NCBI GenBank assembly: GCA_026129335.1
Contig: JAHCIH010000004.1
Coordinates: 86,029-150,028 of the forward strand
Direction: 5' to 3'
Source of the DNA: Anaerolineales bacterium
GTDB lineage: Bacteria; Chloroflexota; Anaerolineae; Anaerolineales; UBA11579
DNA: 64,000 bases
Shown here: piece by piece, positions 44,312-54,103 of the stretch
Position numbering within the stretch: the first letter of the stretch is position 1
Layout of the letters: every line of letters begins with the position of its first letter
The notes under the pieces: model-generated
What the model was told of the DNA's origin: nothing
What the model saw: only the letters and a program-made list of their open reading frames with translations
Database searches by the model: none
Position numbers and translations under genes: made by a program

Positions 44312-44965
44312 CTAACGTACGAAATCTGCTCGCGCGCTGTAGCACTCGCCGCGGGCGCCCCTCTCCGTGCAGACCGTGACGCGCACCAGGTACGAGTCGC
44401 CGCCGGTAAGACCCTGCGCAGAAATCACCACGAAAGCTTCCGAGCGCGGGCCGAGCGTGGGCGCTTCTGCACCAGGGCAGGAACTGGAACTGGGCAGGAA
44501 TTCGTTGTTGCCGTCTGCCCGGCGGATTTCGTGCCCGGCGCCATCAGAGAGCACCACAATGGCCGACTGGTACGTCTGCGGGCCGACGTTGTTCACCAGG
44601 ATGGTCGCAAACGGCGTGCCGCCGCAGGTGATGATGTTGACGAAGCGGCTGGCGATGCCTGGCGGGTTGGTGGGATGTGGGGTGTTGGTGGGCGGGCTGG
44701 GCGTGGTAGGGATGACCAACTCTGCCGGCGTGCTGGTGCCAGCCGCCGTGGGGAACGGCGTGGGCGTGAGGGTGGGGCGCGCCGCCTCCGTTTGGGCGAG
44801 CGCCTCCTGCTCGGCGATCTCGGCCTGCACTACGGCGGCCTCTGCCTGCAGGGTGGCCAGCGCCGCCGTCTGCACCGCCGCGGCCGTGTCCGTTACCGCC
44901 GCGCCGGGTGCACAGGCGGCGAGTAGGGCCAGGAACAGAAGGAGTAGAACGCTGCGTTTCAGCAT
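44312..44965 (-). CDS. lipoprotein of unknown function
   Basis: I start at ATG 44965 (217 aa); a TTG two codons upstream is less likely. The signal ends in lipobox L-A-A-C. A helical Ala/Glu/Gln stretch (about 25-65) and a Thr/Pro-rich linker (PTLTPTPFPTA, then TPSPPTNTPHPTNPPG) lead to a C-terminal beta-rich domain of about 110 residues with four Cys (ITCGG, SSSSCPG, VTVCTERGARGECYS) likely forming disulphides. It should sit on the outer face of the membrane. Confidence 0.75.
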   Translation of the reverse strand: MLKRSVLLLLFLALLAACAPGAAVTDTAAAVQTAALATLQAEAAVVQAEIAEQEALAQTEAARPTLTPTPFPTAAGTSTPAELVIPTTPSPPTNTPHPTNPPGIASRFVNIITCGGTPFATILVNNVGPQTYQSAIVVLSDGAGHEIRRADGNNEFLPSSSSCPGAEAPTLGPRSEAFVVISAQGLTGGDSYLVRVTVCTERGARGECYSARADFVR

Positions 44966-45013
44966 TTGCAACCAGCTTACGGCTTATAGCTTACAGCCTA
45001 TAGCTGCTTCAGA

Positions 45014-45084
45014 GCGGGTGACGGGATTCGAACCCGTGAATGCTTGCTTGGGAAGCAAGTGCCTTACCACTTGGCGACACCCGC
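45014..45084 (-). tRNA. tRNA-Gly (CCC)
   Basis: The minus strand folds as a 71-nt tRNA: 7-bp acceptor GCGGGTG/CACCCGC, anticodon arm CTTGC-TTCCCAA-GCAAG with anticodon CCC, and a T arm with GGTTCGAAT. CCA is not encoded. It reads GGG glycine codons. Confidence 0.95.
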
Positions 45085-45224
45085 GTACGGTGATTATAAC
45101 TTCTCATCTCCATCCTCTAACTTGAATTGGGACACCTATATGAGCCAAGTTGAGACTAATTGATTAATATCCTTTTCAAACCTATAATCAATCCTAATGT
45201 CAAAATCGACAGGGAAAATGGGTC

Positions 45225-45584
45225 ATGCGAATACATAAAATTCTATTACTCAAAGTTGCTATTGCCATTAGTCTTATAGCTCTTTTGTTATCAGCTTGTG
45301 GCGCTTCTTCAATAGAAGGAACTTGGGATGAAATTACACCTACAACCCCTCAAGGTAGGAGGGAGCGCTTGGAATTTCTACGTGATGGTACTGTCATTGT
45401 CACTTCTCTCAGACTAAGCAGCATGGTTGTTACTGGTAGTTACCGAGATCTCGGCGATAACAGAGTAGAAATCTATGTGCCCACTTGGGGTCTACTCCCT
45501 GTAGTTTATTCCTACTCAATTTCTGATGGCTTCTTGACGTTGCAATATCGTGCTGGGCAAAGCCTCTATCAGCGGGTGAGGTGA
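45225..45584 (+). CDS. small AT-rich lipoprotein gene
   Basis: The 119-aa product has a signal with lipobox L-S-A-C (LLLSACGASS) and then a small beta-domain (SIEGTWDEITPTT, LEFLRDGTVIV, VTGSYRDLGDNRVEIYV, DGFLTLQYRAG) resembling lipocalin-like or stress-response lipoprotein domains that fold as a short barrel. Base composition is clearly poorer in GC than the neighbours, and the gene lies beside tRNA-Gly, which suggests recent gain. A strong terminator follows. Function unknown. Confidence 0.7.
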   Translation: MRIHKILLLKVAIAISLIALLLSACGASSIEGTWDEITPTTPQGRRERLEFLRDGTVIVTSLRLSSMVVTGSYRDLGDNRVEIYVPTWGLLPVVYSYSISDGFLTLQYRAGQSLYQRVR

Positions 45585-45602
45585 TTGGATCAACTTTGCA
45601 AG

Positions 45603-45642
45603 TATATAAAGGCACAGGCTCGTAATCCTGTGCCTTTATATA
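45603..45642. terminator. bidirectional terminator
   Basis: A 16-bp perfect stem (45603-45618 with 45627-45642) with an 8-nt loop and T-rich flanks lies between the small lipoprotein gene and the convergent helicase gene. Confidence 0.8.
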
Positions 45643-45652
45643 TTTCTTTGCC

Positions 45653-48493
45653 CTACGTCCCCAGCCACCTCGCCGCCGCCGCCGGCAGGTCCGCCAGGCG
45701 GCCGCGGCGCAGCTCGCACTGCGGTAGCGAGTCGAGGAACAGCTGTCCGTAGGTCTTGGTCAGCACGCGCCGGTCGAACACGGCCACCACGCCGCGGTCG
45801 GCCTGCGTGCGGATCAGGCGGCCGAAGCCCTGGCGGAAGCGCAGTATGGCTTCGGGCACCTGGTACTCGTAGAAGGGCGACTCGAAGGTCTCCGAGCGGG
45901 CGGCCACGATGGGGTCGCTGGGCACGTCGAAGGGCAGGCGCACCAGCGCCAGCACGCTCAGCGCGTCGCCGGGGATGTCCACGCCTTCCCAGAAGGCCCG
46001 CGTACCCAGCAGGATGCCGCCGTTGCCCGCCTCCCCGTTGTGCCGCGCTTTGAAATTCTCCAGCAGGGCGTGGGGCGATGCGCCCTCGCCCTGTTCGTAG
46101 ATCTGGATGCCGACCTGCGCCAGCGGGCCGGCAATGGCCTGCGAGGTGCGCCGCAGCTGTTCGTACGAGGTGAACAACGCCAGGGTGCGCCCGCCGACCG
46201 CCTTGGTTAGCGCCACCAGGCCGCGCTCCACCGCGTTCTGGTAGGCGCCGCGCTCGGCGGGCTCCGGGATGTCGTTGACCAGGTAGAGCAGCGCGGCGCT
46301 CTCGTAATCGAAGGGCGACCCCAGGGCCAACTCGTCGGCGTCCTGCGCCCGCAGGCGCCGCTTGATGTAATCGAACTCGCCCGCCGCGGTGAGCGTGGCT
46401 GAGGTCAACACCACGCTGGACTTCTTGTGCCATATGTGCTCTTCCATCAGGTCGCCAATCTCCAGCGGCGCGGCCTGCAGGGTCAGCTGGTGCTGGCGCT
46501 GCGGGTTGATTTCCACCCAATAGACCATGCCCACTTGTGGGTCGGAGACCAGGCCCTGTACCTGCTTCTTCAGCTCGACCAGGCCGCGGTAGGCCTGGCC
46601 GATGTTGCTGGTCAGGTCCTCAATCTCCTCTTCCTCGCCCGCCGCGGCCAGTTCCTTCAGCGCGCGACCGATCTGCTCGATGGTGCCCAGCAGCGGGTCG
46701 AGCATGTTCAGCGCTTCGCCCCAGGCCGTCTCCACCATCGTCCAGGCCGGCTGGGCGCGGGTGGCTTCCACAATGCGTTCCTGGTGGGCGTAGTTGCCCA
46801 GCGGCGCGCCCTCGCGCTGCTCTTTGAGGAACTCGACGATCGCGGCGAACAGGGCGGTGAGCTGGTTCTGGAACTGGATCGCTTTGGTGGTTGCTTCTTC
46901 GACCAGGGCGTTCAGCGCGCCGTACTGGCTGGGTTGCAAGCTCCCCTGCGCCACCACCAGCAGCCGGCCCAGTTGGCCCGAGCGGCTGCCGCCCAGCTCA
47001 CGCAGCAGGCGTTCGATTTCCACCTGCGTCAGCCGATAGCTCAGCGCGCCGGTCGTGGCCGCCTCGATGTGATGCGCTTCGTCGATGATCAGGCGGTCGT
47101 AGTCCGGCAGCACCCGGCTGCCCGTGGCCACGTCGGCCAGCAGCAGGGCGTGGTTGACGATGAGGATGTGGGCTGCCTGTGCCGCCTGGTGGGCGCGGTG
47201 GAAGGGGCACACACCGCCCATGCGCCGCACGCAGGTCTCGCCGCCGCAGTTCTCGTCGGCGGCGGAAATGCGCGCCCACACGGCGCGCTCCCCCGGTCCG
47301 GTCAGGTTGATCTCGGAGCGGTCGCCGCTGTGCGAATCCTGCAGCCACATCAGCACCTTGGCCAGCACGCGCAGTTCCTCGCGGCTTTCCGGCCCGCGAC
47401 GACGCAGCGCCACCAGGCGACGGGGGCACAGGTAGTTGGTGCGCCCTTTCAGCACCGCGGCGCGCAGCGGTTCATCTGCGGGGGAACTCTCCCGTATCGC
47501 CTTTTGCAATTCGGGGATGTCTTTGTGGATCAGCTGGTCTTGCAGGTTGATCGTGTTGGTGGAGATGACCACCCGCTGGTCGTTCTTCAACGCCCACAGC
47601 GCCGCGGGCAGCGTGTAGGCGATGGACTTGCCCGTGCCGGTGCCCGCCTCCACCAGCAGGTGCTTGCCCTCGCCCAGCGCCTGGCTCACCGCCCGGGCCA
47701 TCTCGACCTGCTGGCTGCGATGCTCGAATGCGCTGAACTGGCCGGCGAACGGCCCGCCGTGCTGCAGCATGGCGGCGACCTCCTCGGCATCCAACGGCAC
47801 GGCATCCTCGGGGTCGCCGCGCCGCCCCGGGCTGGCTGGCGGCGGGGTGCTGAATATTGGCCCGTTCGAAATAAAGGCGCCGCGTCCGGCCTCGGCCAGC
47901 TCTTTGGAACGCAGGCGCAGCGCCTGGCGGAAGGCGTACTCGCCTTGCCAGTCGTGCTCATCGCCCAGCCCGGCGATTTCGGCCAGCAGTTCAATCGGCA
48001 TTGCCAGCATGTGCTCGAAGAGCTGCTGGTACACAGCCTGGGTCACTCGCGCATCGTCCAGGGCGCGGTGCGTGGCGGGCAGGGGGATGCCCAGCTGCTG
48101 GCCCAATGCGCCCAGGTTGTAGCGCCCGGCGCGCGGCATCATCACCGCGGCGATGTCGAAGGTGTCCACTGATTCGTTGAACTGGAACAGCCCGTGGCGG
48201 CGCAGGAACGAGAGGTCGAAGGCGATCCGTTGGCCCAGGATGGGCGCATCGCCCACGAACTCGGCCAGCTGCGGCAGCACCTGGCGCAGCGAGGGCGCCT
48301 GGCGCACCATGTTGTCGCTGATGCCGGTCAGCTGCACCACGAAAGGTGGGATGCGCCGGCCGGGATTGACTAGGCTGGACCACTCGCCCTCGATGCGCGC
48401 GCCGTCAAAGCGCACCGCACCGATCTCGATAATGGCGTCTTTTTCCGGATCCAGGCCGGTGGTTTCGATGTCAAGCGATACGATGGACGGCAT
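45653..48493 (-). CDS. dinG: DinG-type ATP-dependent helicase with N-terminal DEDD exonuclease domain
   Basis: The 946-aa protein has a DnaQ-like 3-5 exonuclease (residues about 1-165: SLDIETTGLDPEKDAIIEIG and HRALDDARVT, with the DEDDh acidic residues) and an XPD/DinG superfamily-2 helicase (about 245-940). Walker A is EAGTGTGKSIAY and the DEAH box is IIDEAHHIE. Four Cys (NYLC, ENC, ETC, GVC) match the Fe-S cluster of this family. This layout and length fit Bacillus DinG (931 aa). It acts in DNA repair or R-loop/overhang processing. Confidence 0.92.
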   Translation of the reverse strand: MPSIVSLDIETTGLDPEKDAIIEIGAVRFDGARIEGEWSSLVNPGRRIPPFVVQLTGISDNMVRQAPSLRQVLPQLAEFVGDAPILGQRIAFDLSFLRRHGLFQFNESVDTFDIAAVMMPRAGRYNLGALGQQLGIPLPATHRALDDARVTQAVYQQLFEHMLAMPIELLAEIAGLGDEHDWQGEYAFRQALRLRSKELAEAGRGAFISNGPIFSTPPPASPGRRGDPEDAVPLDAEEVAAMLQHGGPFAGQFSAFEHRSQQVEMARAVSQALGEGKHLLVEAGTGTGKSIAYTLPAALWALKNDQRVVISTNTINLQDQLIHKDIPELQKAIRESSPADEPLRAAVLKGRTNYLCPRRLVALRRRGPESREELRVLAKVLMWLQDSHSGDRSEINLTGPGERAVWARISAADENCGGETCVRRMGGVCPFHRAHQAAQAAHILIVNHALLLADVATGSRVLPDYDRLIIDEAHHIEAATTGALSYRLTQVEIERLLRELGGSRSGQLGRLLVVAQGSLQPSQYGALNALVEEATTKAIQFQNQLTALFAAIVEFLKEQREGAPLGNYAHQERIVEATRAQPAWTMVETAWGEALNMLDPLLGTIEQIGRALKELAAAGEEEEIEDLTSNIGQAYRGLVELKKQVQGLVSDPQVGMVYWVEINPQRQHQLTLQAAPLEIGDLMEEHIWHKKSSVVLTSATLTAAGEFDYIKRRLRAQDADELALGSPFDYESAALLYLVNDIPEPAERGAYQNAVERGLVALTKAVGGRTLALFTSYEQLRRTSQAIAGPLAQVGIQIYEQGEGASPHALLENFKARHNGEAGNGGILLGTRAFWEGVDIPGDALSVLALVRLPFDVPSDPIVAARSETFESPFYEYQVPEAILRFRQGFGRLIRTQADRGVVAVFDRRVLTKTYGQLFLDSLPQCELRRGRLADLPAAAARWLGT

Positions 48494-48779
48494 GGGTTCC
48501 GAATTGTAACATCTGTTCTATAATAGTCTACAGTTGACAGTCAACAGTCACAGTGGGGTGCATCAAAGATGAAACATGTAATATGTAATAAATCCCCTGC
48601 CGCCCAAATATTATTATTACAACTGCTCAGCCCACTTCATCCTGAGCGAAACGAAGGATCCCTGTATACAACTTTCCGCCCATCGAGCCAGAAATCAACA
48701 ATCAAAAATCAGCTATCAGCAATCGCCAATCAGCAATCAAAAATCAGCCGTATAATCCGCTCCTGCCAAAGGACTACCT
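48494..48779. other. intergenic stretch with dispersed repeats
   Basis: The 286-bp gap holds a CAGTTGACAG-type run (48530-48551), a TCATCCTGAGCG..CGAAGGATC repeat (48638-48660), and a run of degenerate AATCAGCAATC units (48690-48747). TATAAT at 48750-48755 may be the -10 for the permease at 48780, and TACAAT on the minus strand (48508-48503) may serve dinG. No further gene is seen. Confidence 0.6.
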
Positions 48780-50744
48780 TTGAAAGACCCCGCTGAGAAG
48801 CGTATCGCCCAAATCGCCAAAGAAGACGAGCACATCGAATACCTGCCCAGTGGGCCGCGCCCCAGGCGGGCTTTCGTCGATTGGCTCATCGGGCGGCCGC
48901 TGCCCTCCGCAGACGCCGGCCACCAGACCGTGGGCAAAGCGGTCGGCCTGGCCGTCTTCGCTTCGGATGCGCTTTCCTCCACGGCCTATGCCAGCCAGGA
49001 GATCCTCGTCATCCTGGCTCTGGCCGGCGCGGCCGCTTTCAGCCTGTCCATCCCGTTGTCCTTCGCCATCGTATTCCTGCTGGCCATCGTCATCTTCTCG
49101 TATCTGCAAACCGTGCGCGCCTATCCCAATGGAGGCGGGGCCTACATCGTAGCTCGTGAGAACCTCGGCGAGACGCCCTCGCTGGTCGCCGGCGCTTCGC
49201 TGCTGATGGACTATGTGCTCACTGTGGCAGTCTCCACCTCGGCGGCGGTGGCACAGTTGGTCTCCGCTTTGCCCGCCCTGCACGGCAGGCAGGTGGAGCT
49301 GGCTCTCGGGCTGGTCTTGCTCATCATGCTGCTTAACCTGCGCGGCACGCGTGAAGTCGGCGCGGTCATCGTGGCGCCGTCCTTTTTCTTCATCGGCCTG
49401 CTCGCCATCACCATTGGCGTCGGTCTCTTGAAGCTGCTCACCGGTTCGTTGGGGATGGTGACCGATCCGCCGCCGCTGGAGATGGTCGGCGCCGCCACCG
49501 GGCTCAGTGCCTTCCTGGTGCTGCGCGCCTTCGCCAGCGGCACCGCCGCCCTCACCGGCATCGAAGCCATCGCCAACGGTGTTACCGCTTTTACGGAGCC
49601 CCGCGCCCGCAACGCAGGCATCACCCTGCTGGCCATGGGCGCCACCCTGGCGACGCTGTTCCTCGGCATCACCTACCTGGCCAACGCGGTGGGTGCCGTG
49701 CCCTCCGAGTTCGAGACGGTCATCTCGCAGATCGCCCGCACGGTCTATGCGGGCCGCGGCCTGCTCTACTACGGCGTGGTCGTTGCCACCACACTCATCC
49801 TGGCGTTGGCGGCCAACACCGCTTTTGCCGGCTTCCCGCGCCTCAGTGCGCTCATCGCCGAACACGGCTTCCTGCCGCGCCAGCTCACCTTCCGCGGCAG
49901 TCGCCTGGTTTATACACGCGGCATCACCCTGCTGGCGCTGATGGCCTCCGGGCTGGTCGTGTTCTTCCAGGCCCGGGTTTCCGGGCTTATCCCGTTGTAC
50001 GCCATCGGCGTGTTCCTCTCCTTCACCTTCTCCCAGGCCGGGCTGGCCCGCCGCTGGTGGACGATGCACCGGCCACGGGGCAAGCGAGCGTCCAAGGCCA
50101 AGCAGGCGGCGCCGGCCGCCGACCGCTATTGGCCGTTCAAGATGGCGCTCAACGCTTTCGGCGCACTGTGCACGTTCGTGGTCATGCTCATCTTCCTGGT
50201 GACTAAATTCCAGGACGGCGCCTGGCTGGTGGTGATGATGTTGCCGATCATCGTGCTGCTCTTCCGCACCATGCATATGCACTATGCCGACGTGGCCCGC
50301 ATGCTCAGCCTGAAGCGCTACAAGCCGCCCAAACCCATCCGCCGCCAGAAGGTCATCGTGCCCGTGTCGGGGGTACACCGCGGCGTGCTCGCCGCGCTGA
50401 ACTACGCCAAATCGCTCAGCGGCGACGTCGTCGCCGTGCACGTCTCCACGGATGCGTCCAAGGGCGAGGAGCTGCTCCTCAAGTGGCGCCAGTGGGTGCA
50501 CGATGTCGACCTGGTGATCATCGGCTCTTCATACCGCCTGCTCTATGAACCGCTGCTGCGCTATGTACGCGCTGTAGTGGCCGAAGCGGCCGACGATGAA
50601 GTGGTTACCGTGGTCGTGCCGGAGTTCGTCCCGCGCGTCTGGTGGCACGGTTATTTGCACGCCCGCGCCGCCCGCACGCTGCGCATGCGCCTGTTGTTGA
50701 CCCCCAGGGTGGTCATCGTGGAAGTCCCCTACCTGGTGGATTGA
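48780..50744 (+). CDS. APC-superfamily permease, KimA-like potassium/amino acid transporter
   Basis: The frame opens at TTG 48780 with AAGGA upstream, giving 654 aa. Twelve or so membrane segments occupy residues about 45-480: FASDALSSTAYASQEILV, YPNGGGAYIVARENLGETPSLVAGASLLMDYVLTVAVS and GTAALTGIEAIANGV match the APC branch that includes the K+ importer KimA. A cytoplasmic domain of about 150 residues follows (VIVPVSGVHRGVLAALNYAKSLSGDVVAVHV), a USP-like fold as in KimA. Potassium import is the best guess; other APC substrates remain possible. TATAAT lies 24 nt upstream. Confidence 0.85.
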   Translation: MKDPAEKRIAQIAKEDEHIEYLPSGPRPRRAFVDWLIGRPLPSADAGHQTVGKAVGLAVFASDALSSTAYASQEILVILALAGAAAFSLSIPLSFAIVFLLAIVIFSYLQTVRAYPNGGGAYIVARENLGETPSLVAGASLLMDYVLTVAVSTSAAVAQLVSALPALHGRQVELALGLVLLIMLLNLRGTREVGAVIVAPSFFFIGLLAITIGVGLLKLLTGSLGMVTDPPPLEMVGAATGLSAFLVLRAFASGTAALTGIEAIANGVTAFTEPRARNAGITLLAMGATLATLFLGITYLANAVGAVPSEFETVISQIARTVYAGRGLLYYGVVVATTLILALAANTAFAGFPRLSALIAEHGFLPRQLTFRGSRLVYTRGITLLALMASGLVVFFQARVSGLIPLYAIGVFLSFTFSQAGLARRWWTMHRPRGKRASKAKQAAPAADRYWPFKMALNAFGALCTFVVMLIFLVTKFQDGAWLVVMMLPIIVLLFRTMHMHYADVARMLSLKRYKPPKPIRRQKVIVPVSGVHRGVLAALNYAKSLSGDVVAVHVSTDASKGEELLLKWRQWVHDVDLVIIGSSYRLLYEPLLRYVRAVVAEAADDEVVTVVVPEFVPRVWWHGYLHARAARTLRMRLLLTPRVVIVEVPYLVD

Positions 50745-50754
50745 TAGACCAACC

Positions 50755-50860
50755 GTGTCATTCTGGGCGCGTGGACCACACCGTGTCATCCGTAGGGGCG
50801 CACGGCCGTGCGCCCTTACGCAGCCTTCATCGTGTCATCCTGAGCGCAGCGAAGGATCCC
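50755..50860. repeat. composite of dispersed repeats, including a GTAGGGGCG palindrome
   Basis: CCGTGTCAT occurs three times (GTGTCATTCTGGGCGC, GTGTCATCCGTAG, GTGTCATCCTGAGCG). Between them lies the palindrome CGTAGGGGCGCACGG/CCGTGCGCCCTTACG (50791-50820), related to that at 27324-27353. The last part is TCATCCTGAGCGCAGCGAAGGATC, also seen at 48638. A run of AATCAGAAATCAGCGATCAGC follows up to 50937. Confidence 0.75.
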
Positions 50861-50937
50861 CAGAACCTTATTTCTGCCTATCAAGCTTGCCGGAAGAGTC
50901 AATCGCCAATCAGAAATCAGCGATCAGCAATCGCTAA

Positions 50938-52296
50938 TCAGCCCTCCGCGAACTCCCTCACTACCCGGGCCACATGCCGGGTCGCCTTCACGTACAAATC
51001 TTCGCGGATATTCTCGTTCGGGGCATGCACCTGGCCGCCGGGGTAGCCCATGCCGGCCACCGCGATCGGCAACTTGAGATGATGCAGGAAAGCGTGGTTC
51101 GGGCCCGAGCCGCCAGACATCGGCACCATCTGCTGCGGCCAGCCGTACACCTCTTCGGCAGTGTTCACCACCAACTGGATGAAGGGGTCGTTCGGATCGC
51201 AGCGACCGGGCGCTTCACCGCCCAGGAAGGTCACCTTTACATCGTCGAAGCCCTGCGCATCCAGGTGGGCGCGCAGGTTCTTGAGCACCTCTTCAGGCGT
51301 CTGGTTGGGTACCAGGCGGAAGTCCACCTTGGCGGAGGCTTTGGCGGGCAACACCGTCTTGCTGCCCTCGCCCTGGTAGCCGGAGGTCAGCCCGCAGATG
51401 GTGCAGGTCGGCTCCATCACCTCTTGCAGCAGCAGCTCCGGCTGGCTGTTCGTGCCGCGCAAAAATTCCTTCACGCCGTAACGTTGGCGGTATTCCTCGC
51501 CCATATAGGGGCGCGCCGCAGCGATTTGGCGGTCGAACTCCGTGGGCGGCACCACATTGTCGTAGTGCCCGGGGATCAGGATGCGCTCATCCTTGTCCTT
51601 CAGCGTGGAGAGCGCCCAAACCAGCCGCCAGGCGGCGTTGGGGAAGATCGAACCGCCCACGCCGGAATGCACATCCTGGCTGAGCAGTTCCACATCCAGC
51701 TGCACGTAGCAGATGCCGCGCATGCCCAGGATTTGGATCGGCTTGTCATCGGGGTCGGTGTAGCCGAACTCCCAGACGCAAGCGTCGGCGGCCAGCTTCT
51801 CGGCGTGCTTCTCGATGAACGCCGGCAGGTGCACGCTGCTGATCTCCTCTTCGCCCTCGACGACGAACTTGACGTTGCAAGGCAGTTCGCCATCTTCGGC
51901 CAGCAGCGCATCCAGCGCGAACAGCCGGCTGACGAAGTGGCCTTTGTCGTCGCTCACCCCGCGGGCATACACCTTGCCGTCGCGACGCGTAGCCTCGAAC
52001 GGCGGCGATTCCCACAGGTCCAACGGCTCGGGCGGCTGCACGTCGTAGTGGTTGTAGAAGAGCAGCGTCTTGTCGGCTTTGCCCTTGCGCTCTGCATAGA
52101 CCACCGGCGCGCCGCCCGAGGGCATGATCTCAGTCTGGAAGCCGCGCGCCTGCAGCATCTGCGCCACCATCTCGGCGCATTCGTCCAGGTTCAGGTTCTG
52201 CGCGGCAATGCTGGGCACCGCGCACAGCTTGGCCAGCTCGGCGAGGCTGTTGTCCAGATTGCTTTGGATGTAGTCATCCACGTTTTTGTAGTTCAT
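50938..52296 (-). CDS. M20-family dipeptidase / peptidase (ArgE-DapE-CNDP type)
   Basis: ATG 52296 gives 452 aa; the longer frame runs into the upstream gene. The di-zinc site is visible: His in LLFYNHYDVQPPEP, Asp in ARGVSDDKG, the catalytic and ligand Glu pair in VEGEEEISS, and a late His in GSGPNHAFLHH. The dimerisation (lid) domain lies between. It hydrolyses dipeptides or N-acyl amino acids in the cytoplasm. It follows the VTT gene by 8 nt, as the last gene of the udk operon. Confidence 0.9.
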   Translation of the reverse strand: MNYKNVDDYIQSNLDNSLAELAKLCAVPSIAAQNLNLDECAEMVAQMLQARGFQTEIMPSGGAPVVYAERKGKADKTLLFYNHYDVQPPEPLDLWESPPFEATRRDGKVYARGVSDDKGHFVSRLFALDALLAEDGELPCNVKFVVEGEEEISSVHLPAFIEKHAEKLAADACVWEFGYTDPDDKPIQILGMRGICYVQLDVELLSQDVHSGVGGSIFPNAAWRLVWALSTLKDKDERILIPGHYDNVVPPTEFDRQIAAARPYMGEEYRQRYGVKEFLRGTNSQPELLLQEVMEPTCTICGLTSGYQGEGSKTVLPAKASAKVDFRLVPNQTPEEVLKNLRAHLDAQGFDDVKVTFLGGEAPGRCDPNDPFIQLVVNTAEEVYGWPQQMVPMSGGSGPNHAFLHHLKLPIAVAGMGYPGGQVHAPNENIREDLYVKATRHVARVVREFAEG

Positions 52297-52304
52297 GGCT
52301 TCTC

Positions 52305-52853
52305 CTAATTGAACCAGCCGAATGCTTCGATTAACCCGCCGCCCAACAATGCCACAAAGGTCATGCGGATGATTTTGCCTGGCCAGCACCAGGCCAGGAA
52401 GTTCAATACCGGCATGCGCAGCGCGCCGGCCACGATGCCGCCCAGGTCAAAAATAGGCCCGGGGACAATAGCCAGCAGAAAAATGGTCAGGCCGCCGTAT
52501 TTGCGCACCCACTCAGTGAGGCGCCGCGAAGTGGGATTGTCCGGCACGATGGCCTGGCCGTTGTAGCCGGCCAGGTAGCCGGTCAGCTCGCCCAGCGCTG
52601 CGCCGCTGCCGGCGGCCAGTCCCAGGCCCAGCGGCGGGAAGTGCGCCCCCATCGCCATCACCACCAGAAAAGCCGGGGTGGGCAGCACAATCGTGGCGTT
52701 GGCCAGCAGGCAGAGCAGGAAGATGCCCAGGTAGCCATAGCCCTGCAGGCTCTCCAGGCGCTCCTGGGGAATGAAGGCGATGCCCAGGCTGAGGGCGGCG
52801 ATCGCCAACAGGGTCAGGACACGCTGCGGCGTCCAGCCTTCCTTGCCCGTCAA
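52305..52853 (-). CDS. VTT-domain (DedA/YqaA-like) membrane protein
   Basis: The 182-aa protein starts at TTG, one base after the isomerase stop. It has about five membrane segments and the VTT landmarks LGIFLLCLLANATIVLPTPAFLVVMAMG and GAALGELTGYLAGYNGQ, then FLLAIVPGPIFDLGGIVAG. DedA-type proteins flip lipid carriers or keep membrane potential. The name of its substrate cannot be given. Confidence 0.82.
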   Translation of the reverse strand: MTGKEGWTPQRVLTLLAIAALSLGIAFIPQERLESLQGYGYLGIFLLCLLANATIVLPTPAFLVVMAMGAHFPPLGLGLAAGSGAALGELTGYLAGYNGQAIVPDNPTSRRLTEWVRKYGGLTIFLLAIVPGPIFDLGGIVAGALRMPVLNFLAWCWPGKIIRMTFVALLGGGLIEAFGWFN

Positions 52854-52854
52854 G

Positions 52855-53364
52855 CTAGCTCTCTTGGATGGTCACCGAGAGCAGCTGTCCGGCCGCAGCG
52901 CCGCGGTCGTTGGGATCGCGCAGCGGGATGGCCATGAGCACATCCTCGCCTTCCACCAACTGGCCGAAGACGCTGTGACGGCCGTCCAGGTGCGGAGTGG
53001 GGCGGTGGGTGATGAAGAATTGCGAGCCGTTGGTACCGGGGCCGGCGTTGGCCATGGAAAGCACGCCGCGCTTGTCGTGGCGCAGTTCGGGGTGGAACTC
53101 GTCGGCAAACTTGTAGCCTGGGCCGCCCGCGCCGCTACCGGTGGGGTCGCCGCCCTGAGCCATGAAGTCTTCAATCACACGGTGGAAGGTGGTGCCGTCG
53201 TAATACCCCTGGCGGGCGAGAAAGACAAAGTTATTCACCGTGTTGGTTGCTTTGTCGGCATGCAGATGAAAGGTCATATCGCCTTTGTCGGTTTTGAAAA
53301 CGGCTTTGTATTCCTTCGCCGGGTCGATTTCCAGCGCTGGGGGGCTGTTCCATTGTTGGGCCAT
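52855..53364 (-). CDS. peptidyl-prolyl cis-trans isomerase, cyclophilin type
   Basis: The 169-aa cyclophilin has the core motifs [32 protein letters not shown] and [21 protein letters not shown], with the active Arg (FHRV), Gln and Phe. There is no signal peptide, so it acts in the cytoplasm on protein folding. It starts 2 nt after the udk stop. Confidence 0.94.
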   Translation of the reverse strand: MAQQWNSPPALEIDPAKEYKAVFKTDKGDMTFHLHADKATNTVNNFVFLARQGYYDGTTFHRVIEDFMAQGGDPTGSGAGGPGYKFADEFHPELRHDKRGVLSMANAGPGTNGSQFFITHRPTPHLDGRHSVFGQLVEGEDVLMAIPLRDPNDRGAAAGQLLSVTIQES

Positions 53365-53366
53365 GC

Positions 53367-54023
53367 TCAGTTTCCTTTCGGGGTGTAAGACTGATATTCA
53401 CGCACTTTGGCTTGGATGCGAGCCATGAACACATCCATGGCGACTTCATTGTAGCCGCCTTCCGGGATGATCAGGTCGGCGTAGCGTTTGGACGGCTCGA
53501 CAAACTCCAGATGCATCGGCCGCACCGTGGCCTGGTACTGCTGGATGACCGACTCGGTCGTCCGCCCGCGTTCCTGGATATCTCGATGCAGGCGGCGGAT
53601 GAAGCGGATGTCGGCGTCGGTGTCCACGAATAGCTTGAGGTCGCACAGCTCACGCATTTGCGGGTCGGTGAACAGCAAAATGCCCTCCACCAAAATGATG
53701 GGCCGCGGTTCCAATCGCTGCGTTTCTTTGTTGCGGGTGTGCGTGGTGAAGTCGTAGCTGGGCACGTCCACCGGCTGGCCATTGCGCAGCAGGCTGACGT
53801 GTTCCACCATCATCTCGGTTTCCAGTGAGTTGGGGTGGTCGAAGTTCACCGCGGCGCGCTGCACCGGCGGCAGGGCGCTGAGGTCTTTGTAATACGAGTC
53901 GTGCTGGATGTAGGCGACCAGCTCCGGGCCGGCGCGCTGCAGAATGGTTTCCGAGACCGTGGTCTTGCCGGAGCCGCTGCCGCCGGCGATGCCGATGACG
54001 AGGGGAGTGGGGGCGGCGGGCAT
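53367..54023 (-). CDS. udk: uridine kinase
   Basis: The 218-aa P-loop kinase has Walker [13 protein letters not shown] (residues 11-22) and the family motifs [40 protein letters not shown] and [14 protein letters not shown]. It phosphorylates uridine and cytidine in pyrimidine salvage. It heads the operon udk-ppi-VTT-M20 and is divergent from the small gene at 54104. Confidence 0.95.
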   Translation of the reverse strand: MPAAPTPLVIGIAGGSGSGKTTVSETILQRAGPELVAYIQHDSYYKDLSALPPVQRAAVNFDHPNSLETEMMVEHVSLLRNGQPVDVPSYDFTTHTRNKETQRLEPRPIILVEGILLFTDPQMRELCDLKLFVDTDADIRFIRRLHRDIQERGRTTESVIQQYQATVRPMHLEFVEPSKRYADLIIPEGGYNEVAMDVFMARIQAKVREYQSYTPKGN

Positions 54024-54090
54024 GCGCAGATTATAAAGGATGAAGCCCAGATGGGCCGCCTGTGTGGCAGCCCCGGCGAAGCCGCGCTTG

Positions 54091-54096
54091 TATAAT
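54091..54096 (+). promoter_or_regulatory. -10 element for a leaderless transcript
   Basis: TATAAT ends 7 nt before ATG 54104, with no convincing Shine-Dalgarno or -35. Transcription would start at or beside the start codon. Confidence 0.5.
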
Positions 54097-54103
54097 TCCG
54101 GGT

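Noticed and set aside
48774..50501. Minus-strand frame of 575 codons opposite the APC permease
   Set aside because: Composition typical of a shadow; the plus strand encodes a clear permease.
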